A stretch of DNA of 64,000 nt from positions 186,001-250,000 of the forward strand of contig NZ_BJNG01000014.1 in NCBI RefSeq assembly GCF_006539565.1, written 5' to 3'. The stretch comes from Pseudonocardia hydrocarbonoxydans. GTDB taxonomy: Bacteria; Actinomycetota; Actinomycetes; Mycobacteriales; Pseudonocardiaceae. The notes beneath the pieces are model-generated. The model saw only the letters and a program-made list of their open reading frames with translations, ran no database searches and was not told the DNA's origin. Shown here piece after piece: positions 60,878 to 64,000 of this stretch (position 1 is its first letter; the number at the start of each line of letters is the position of its first letter). A program made the translations under genes and the position numbers.

Positions 60878-61878
60878 CGGGACGTCACCTCCCATCCGGT
60901 CAGCTCGCCGCGCCGGGCCAGCGCACCGGCGCGCAGCTCCGCCCGCAGGTCGGCCCGGCCCAGCCAGCGCCGCAGCCCCGCGGCGAGGGCGACGGCGTCG
61001 GCGGGCGGCACGAGCAGGCCGGTGCCGCCGAGCGCGGACCGGACGCCGCCGACGTCGGCGGCGAGCACCGGGATCCCGCGGGCCAGCGCCTCGGTGACGA
61101 CCATCCCGTAGGCCTCGACGCGGGAGGGCAGCACGAGCAGGTCGGCGGCGCCGAACGCGGCGGCGAGCGGGGCGCCGACCAGCGGTCCGGGCAGCCGGAT
61201 GCGGCCGTCGAGCCCGTGGCGGGCGATCGCCGCACGGACGTCGGCGACGTGCGCGGGCGCCCGCCCGAGCGGGCCGACCAGGTCGCAGGTCCACGGGTGC
61301 TCGGTGACGTCGGCGAGGGCCTCGACGAGCAGGTCCTGGCCCTTCGTCGGCGTCACCGACCCGACGCAGAGCAGCCGGCCAGCCCCGTCGGTGCCGGACG
61401 CGACCGGCGCGGGGTCGACGCCCGGGGTGACCACCTCGACGTGGCCGAGGTCGTGCTGCTCGCGCAGCCGCCGCGCCGTCCACGAGCTGGTGGCGACGAC
61501 GGTCGCCGCGGCGTGCAGGGCCTCGCGCTCGCGGTGCGCGAGGTCGGCGGTGCCCACCTCGTCGCCCAGCGGCAGGTGCACCAGTACGACGACGTCCAGG
61601 CGCCGCGCCTGCGGGACGACGACGTCGGGCACCCCGCAGGCCACCAGCCCGTCGATCAGCACCGTCGAACCGGTGGGCAGGGCGGCCAGCGTGCGCTGCA
61701 GCGCGCCGCGCTCGGGGACCGAGGGCCGGGGCCACCGCCCGTCGACGGCGACCTGCTCGACCCGCACCCCGGCCGCGCGCATCCCGGCGATCACGCGGCG
61801 GTCGTAGGAGTTGCCGCCGCTGGGGCGGCCGGTGTCGTCGACGTCGCCGGGGACGACGACGTGGACGGTGCCGTTCAC
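60829..61878 (-). CDS. GT4-family glycosyltransferase
   Basis: 349 aa, GT-B fold. N-terminal [20 protein letters not shown], inter-domain [13 protein letters not shown], and the C-terminal donor site [49 protein letters not shown] with the catalytic EAYGxxxxE. Probably retaining. The acceptor may be the lipid or the pterin-like product; neither is certain. GTG 61878 overlaps the QueD-like gene stop as GTGA. Confidence 0.9.
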   Translation of the reverse strand: MNGTVHVVVPGDVDDTGRPSGGNSYDRRVIAGMRAAGVRVEQVAVDGRWPRPSVPERGALQRTLAALPTGSTVLIDGLVACGVPDVVVPQARRLDVVVLVHLPLGDEVGTADLAHREREALHAAATVVATSSWTARRLREQHDLGHVEVVTPGVDPAPVASGTDGAGRLLCVGSVTPTKGQDLLVEALADVTEHPWTCDLVGPLGRAPAHVADVRAAIARHGLDGRIRLPGPLVGAPLAAAFGAADLLVLPSRVEAYGMVVTEALARGIPVLAADVGGVRSALGGTGLLVPPADAVALAAGLRRWLGRADLRAELRAGALARRGELTGWEVTSRCLVTILHRVRSGTPA

Positions 61879-62273
61879 AGGGCGCGCTCGTAGCTCGCCC
61901 AGGCCACGTGGGACTCGTGCAGCGACACGGTGATCCCGGCCAGGCCGCGCGCCCCGTCGCCCAGGGCCCCGGCGTGCACCCGTGCCGCGAGCCGGTCGGC
62001 GACCACCTTGGCCAGGAACTCCGTGGAGGTGTTGACGCCCGCGAAGGCGGGTTCGTCGTCGAGGTTGCGGTAGTTCAGGTCGGCGAGGACCGCCTTGAGC
62101 TCGGTGGTGGCGAGCCCGATGTCGACGACGATGTTGTCGGCGTCGAGCTCGGGCCTGCGGAACGTGGCGTCGACGACGAACGTGGCGCCGTGCAGCCGCT
62201 GCGCGGGCCCGAAGACCTCGCCGCGGAAGCTGTGCGCGACCATCACGTGGTCGCGGACGGTGATGCTGAACAA
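61875..62273 (-). CDS. QueD/6-pyruvoyltetrahydropterin synthase-like protein with altered active site
   Basis: 132 aa, whole-length T-fold protein: MVAHSF and [13 protein letters not shown] strands, [20 protein letters not shown] helix, [15 protein letters not shown] and [11 protein letters not shown]. The family normally has Cys-x3-HGH and a LDHHxLN catalytic His. Here the Cys position is Ala24, the HGH is HGA (Ala30), and the LDHH segment reads LNYRNLDD. His14, His28 and the Glu of HES remain. It therefore may not catalyse the standard reaction. The start is TTG 62273, with AAGGGG 6 nt upstream. Central to the overlapping cluster. Confidence 0.82.
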   Translation of the reverse strand: MFSITVRDHVMVAHSFRGEVFGPAQRLHGATFVVDATFRRPELDADNIVVDIGLATTELKAVLADLNYRNLDDEPAFAGVNTSTEFLAKVVADRLAARVHAGALGDGARGLAGITVSLHESHVAWASYERAL

Positions 62274-62299
62274 CGGTTGCCCCTTCCGTACGGCTGAGA

Positions 62300-63274
62300 T
62301 CAGCCGTAGCTGACACGGACACAGGGCGCGAACGGTTCACCGGCGGCCAACCGGGTCATCAGATCGGGCAGCTCCTCGAACGGCACGGCGGCGCCGAGAA
62401 GCGCGTCGAACCGGTCGTCGGCCAGCAGGCGCAGGGCGAGGGCGAGGCGGTCGGCGTGGCTGCGGCGCCCGCGCCGGGCGGGGGCGACCGCCCCGACCTG
62501 GCTGCTGCGGATGCTCAGCCGCCGCGAGTGGAACCCCGCACCCAGCGGCACCGTGACGGCGCGGTCGCCGTACCAGCTCAGCTCGATCACCTCGCCCTCG
62601 GCGGCGAGCAGCTCCAGGCTGCGGGCGAGCCCGGCGTCCGACGCGCTGGCGTGCACCACGAGGTCGCACTCCCCCGCCGCATCGGCGGGAGCGGCGAAGG
62701 GCACGCCCAGCGCGTCGGCGACGGCGGCGCGGGCCGGGTCGAGGTCGACCAGCTCGACGCGCACGCCCGGGAACCGGGCGAGCAGCGCGGCGACGCAGGA
62801 CCCGACCATCCCGGCCCCGACGACGGCGACCCGGTCGCCGACCAGCGGGGCCGCGTCCCACAGCGCGTTGACGGCGGTCTCGACGGCCCCGGCCAGTACC
62901 GCCCGCGCGGGCGGCACGCCGTCGGGTACCGCGACGACCGCGGACGCGGGGACGACCCAGCGGGTCTGGTGCGGGTGCAGGCCGAACACGGTGCGCCCGA
63001 GCAGCTCGCGGGGGCCGTGCTCGACCACGCCGACGGCGAGGTAGCCGTACTTGACCGGCCACGGGAACTCCCCGTCCTGGAACGGCGCCCGCATCACCGC
63101 GCGCTGGCTCTTCGGCACCCCGCCCCGGAACACCAGCGTCTCGGTGCCGCGGCTGACGCCGGAGGTGAGCGTGCGGACCAGCACGTCGTCGGGTCCCGGG
63201 GCGGCCAGCGCGACGTCGCGGACCTCCCCGCGGCCCGGACCGGTCACCCAGAACGCCCGCGCGCGGTGCTCCAC
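62300..63274 (-). CDS. Zinc-less MDR-type dehydrogenase
   Basis: 324 aa, medium-chain dehydrogenase/reductase fold. N-terminal GroES-like part ([19 protein letters not shown]) without the Cys-Gly-x-Asp zinc ligands of zinc alcohol dehydrogenases; Rossmann [26 protein letters not shown] coenzyme-specificity region. Similar domains occur in BchC-like and other dehydrogenases that act on cyclic alcohols. GTG 63274 with AGGAG 7 nt upstream. It starts the minus-strand run, 26 bp before the QueD-like gene. Confidence 0.85.
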   Translation of the reverse strand: MEHRARAFWVTGPGRGEVRDVALAAPGPDDVLVRTLTSGVSRGTETLVFRGGVPKSQRAVMRAPFQDGEFPWPVKYGYLAVGVVEHGPRELLGRTVFGLHPHQTRWVVPASAVVAVPDGVPPARAVLAGAVETAVNALWDAAPLVGDRVAVVGAGMVGSCVAALLARFPGVRVELVDLDPARAAVADALGVPFAAPADAAGECDLVVHASASDAGLARSLELLAAEGEVIELSWYGDRAVTVPLGAGFHSRRLSIRSSQVGAVAPARRGRRSHADRLALALRLLADDRFDALLGAAVPFEELPDLMTRLAAGEPFAPCVRVSYG

Positions 63275-63317
63275 CGGCGACTCCTCTGAACTCGGCGGGC
63301 CCCGCGACCGTGTCCGA

Positions 63318-63330
63318 TGCGTGTACACAC
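63318..63330. promoter_or_regulatory. Small palindrome between divergent cluster genes
   Basis: TGCGTGTACACAC contains a GTGTACAC core, an 8-bp perfect inverted repeat, in the 61-bp promoter gap shared by the MDR gene and the CDP-alcohol transferase. Could be a regulator site; the length makes chance occurrence possible. Confidence 0.35.
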
Positions 63331-63335
63331 GTCCT

Positions 63336-64000
63336 GTGACCACGACCGTATCCCGGCAGCGGGCCTCGCAGCAGGCCTGTGCGGCCGCGGCCCAGGTGGT
63401 CCTGCTCGCCCTGCTGACGGCGGCGGCCGGCCTCGGCCCCGTGGCGTGGGCCGCCGGGCTGCTCTACGCCGCCGCGCTGTGGGCCCTGCTCGACACCGCC
63501 GCGCGCCGGGCGGGCACCGCCTCGCTCGGGCCGGCCGACCTCGTCACCCTGGCGCGCGCGGCACTGGTCGGCGGCGTGCTGACCCTGGTCGTCGACGGGG
63601 CGGGCGCCGCGCCCGTGGCGGCCGTCGCGTCGGTCGCGCTGCTGCTCGACGCCGTCGACGGGCCGGTGGCGCGGCGCACCGGCACGGTGTCGGCGCTGGG
63701 GGCGCGGTTCGACATGGAGGTCGACGCGGTCCTGCTGCTGGTGCTCAGCGCGTACGTGGCCGGGTGGCTGGGGCCGTGGGTGCTCGCGATCGGCCTGCTG
63801 CGCTACGCCTGGGTCGCCGCGGGCCGGGTGCTGCCGTGGCTGCGCGGGGAGCTGCCGGTGCGCCGCTCGGCGAAGGTCGTGGCGGCGGTGCAGGGGATCG
63901 TGCTGGTCGCGGCCGTCGCCGGGGCGCCGGGCTGGGTCGTCGCGGTGTCGCTGGCGCTGCTGGTGTGGTCGTTCGGGCAGAGCGCGGTGTTCCTGTGGCG
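63336..64000 (+). CDS. CDP-alcohol phosphatidyltransferase, N-terminal part
   Basis: The gene runs off the right edge (221 codons seen). The family signature D-G-x2-A-R-x8-G-x3-D-x3-D is exact: Asp108, Gly109, Ala112, Arg113, Gly122, Asp126, Asp130 (DGPVARR start, GARFDMEVD end). Several membrane helices follow. Such enzymes move a phospho-alcohol from CDP to a hydroxyl, making a phospholipid head group. GTG 63336 is chosen. The 61-bp gap to the divergent dehydrogenase holds the perfect palindrome GTGTACAC (63321-63328). Confidence 0.88.
   Translation, partial: MTTTVSRQRASQQACAAAAQVVLLALLTAAAGLGPVAWAAGLLYAAALWALLDTAARRAGTASLGPADLVTLARAALVGGVLTLVVDGAGAAPVAAVASVALLLDAVDGPVARRTGTVSALGARFDMEVDAVLLLVLSAYVAGWLGPWVLAIGLLRYAWVAAGRVLPWLRGELPVRRSAKVVAAVQGIVLVAAVAGAPGWVVAVSLALLVWSFGQSAVFLW

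Overview
The window is a very GC-rich actinobacterial chromosome segment, most likely from Pseudonocardia or a close relative. The reasons are the high GC content with strong GC3 bias, the block atpI-like/atpBEFHAGDC followed by a DUF2550 gene, a PduO-type cobalamin adenosyltransferase and murA (the same neighbourhood as in mycobacteria), a NucS endonuclease, a long RG-rich Rho, and many starts that look leaderless, with a TAnnnT box 6-8 nt before the start codon. The genus is an inference; no rRNA lies in the window.

Layout. 1-12931 is lipid and CoA metabolism with small regulators: a fused double 3-hydroxyacyl-CoA dehydrogenase, an aldehyde dehydrogenase, a pterin dehydratase/VOC fusion, nucS, an amidohydrolase, a WYL regulator divergent to a Nudix hydrolase, a TetR plus acyl-CoA dehydrogenase pair, an FHA protein, a TPR-like membrane protein and an enoyl-CoA hydratase. 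12933-17407 holds an ABC exporter divergent to a two-component system. 17431-21335 is an ectoine/hydroxyectoine-type importer (ehuBCDA) facing a second, frameshifted ehuB. 21574-24547 is the most accessory-looking stretch: a frameshifted protein of 14-residue repeats, a voltage-sensor-like membrane protein, and an orphan DUF559 endonuclease-like gene bracketed by two near-identical palindromes. 24548-29747 has ethylmalonyl-CoA mutase (meaA), two small membrane proteins, murA and the adenosyltransferase.

29744-45251 is core: the F1Fo ATP synthase operon, a WecA-type transferase, glyA, an epimerase/TetR divergent pair with candidate operators, tsaC, prmC, prfA and rpmE. 45356-54359 continues with rho (long leader), thrB-thrC-hom, lysA and argS. 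54517-58631 has a DUF3105/DUF305 pair, tRNA-Arg(CCG), a Phd/PIN toxin-antitoxin module, msrA, DUF2231 and an FkbM methyltransferase.

58615-64000 is a tightly overlapping minus-strand run (dehydrogenase, degenerate QueD-like protein, GT4 glycosyltransferase, methyltransferase, flippase-like membrane protein, histidine phosphatase) with a divergent CDP-alcohol phosphatidyltransferase at the right edge. The pieces suggest assembly of a modified, lipid-linked product that I cannot name. It is the best candidate here for an undescribed pathway.

Two pairs of long palindromes (7853-7905 with 43830-43882, and 23515-23572 with 24487-24542) show that at least two families of hairpin repeat are scattered in this genome.
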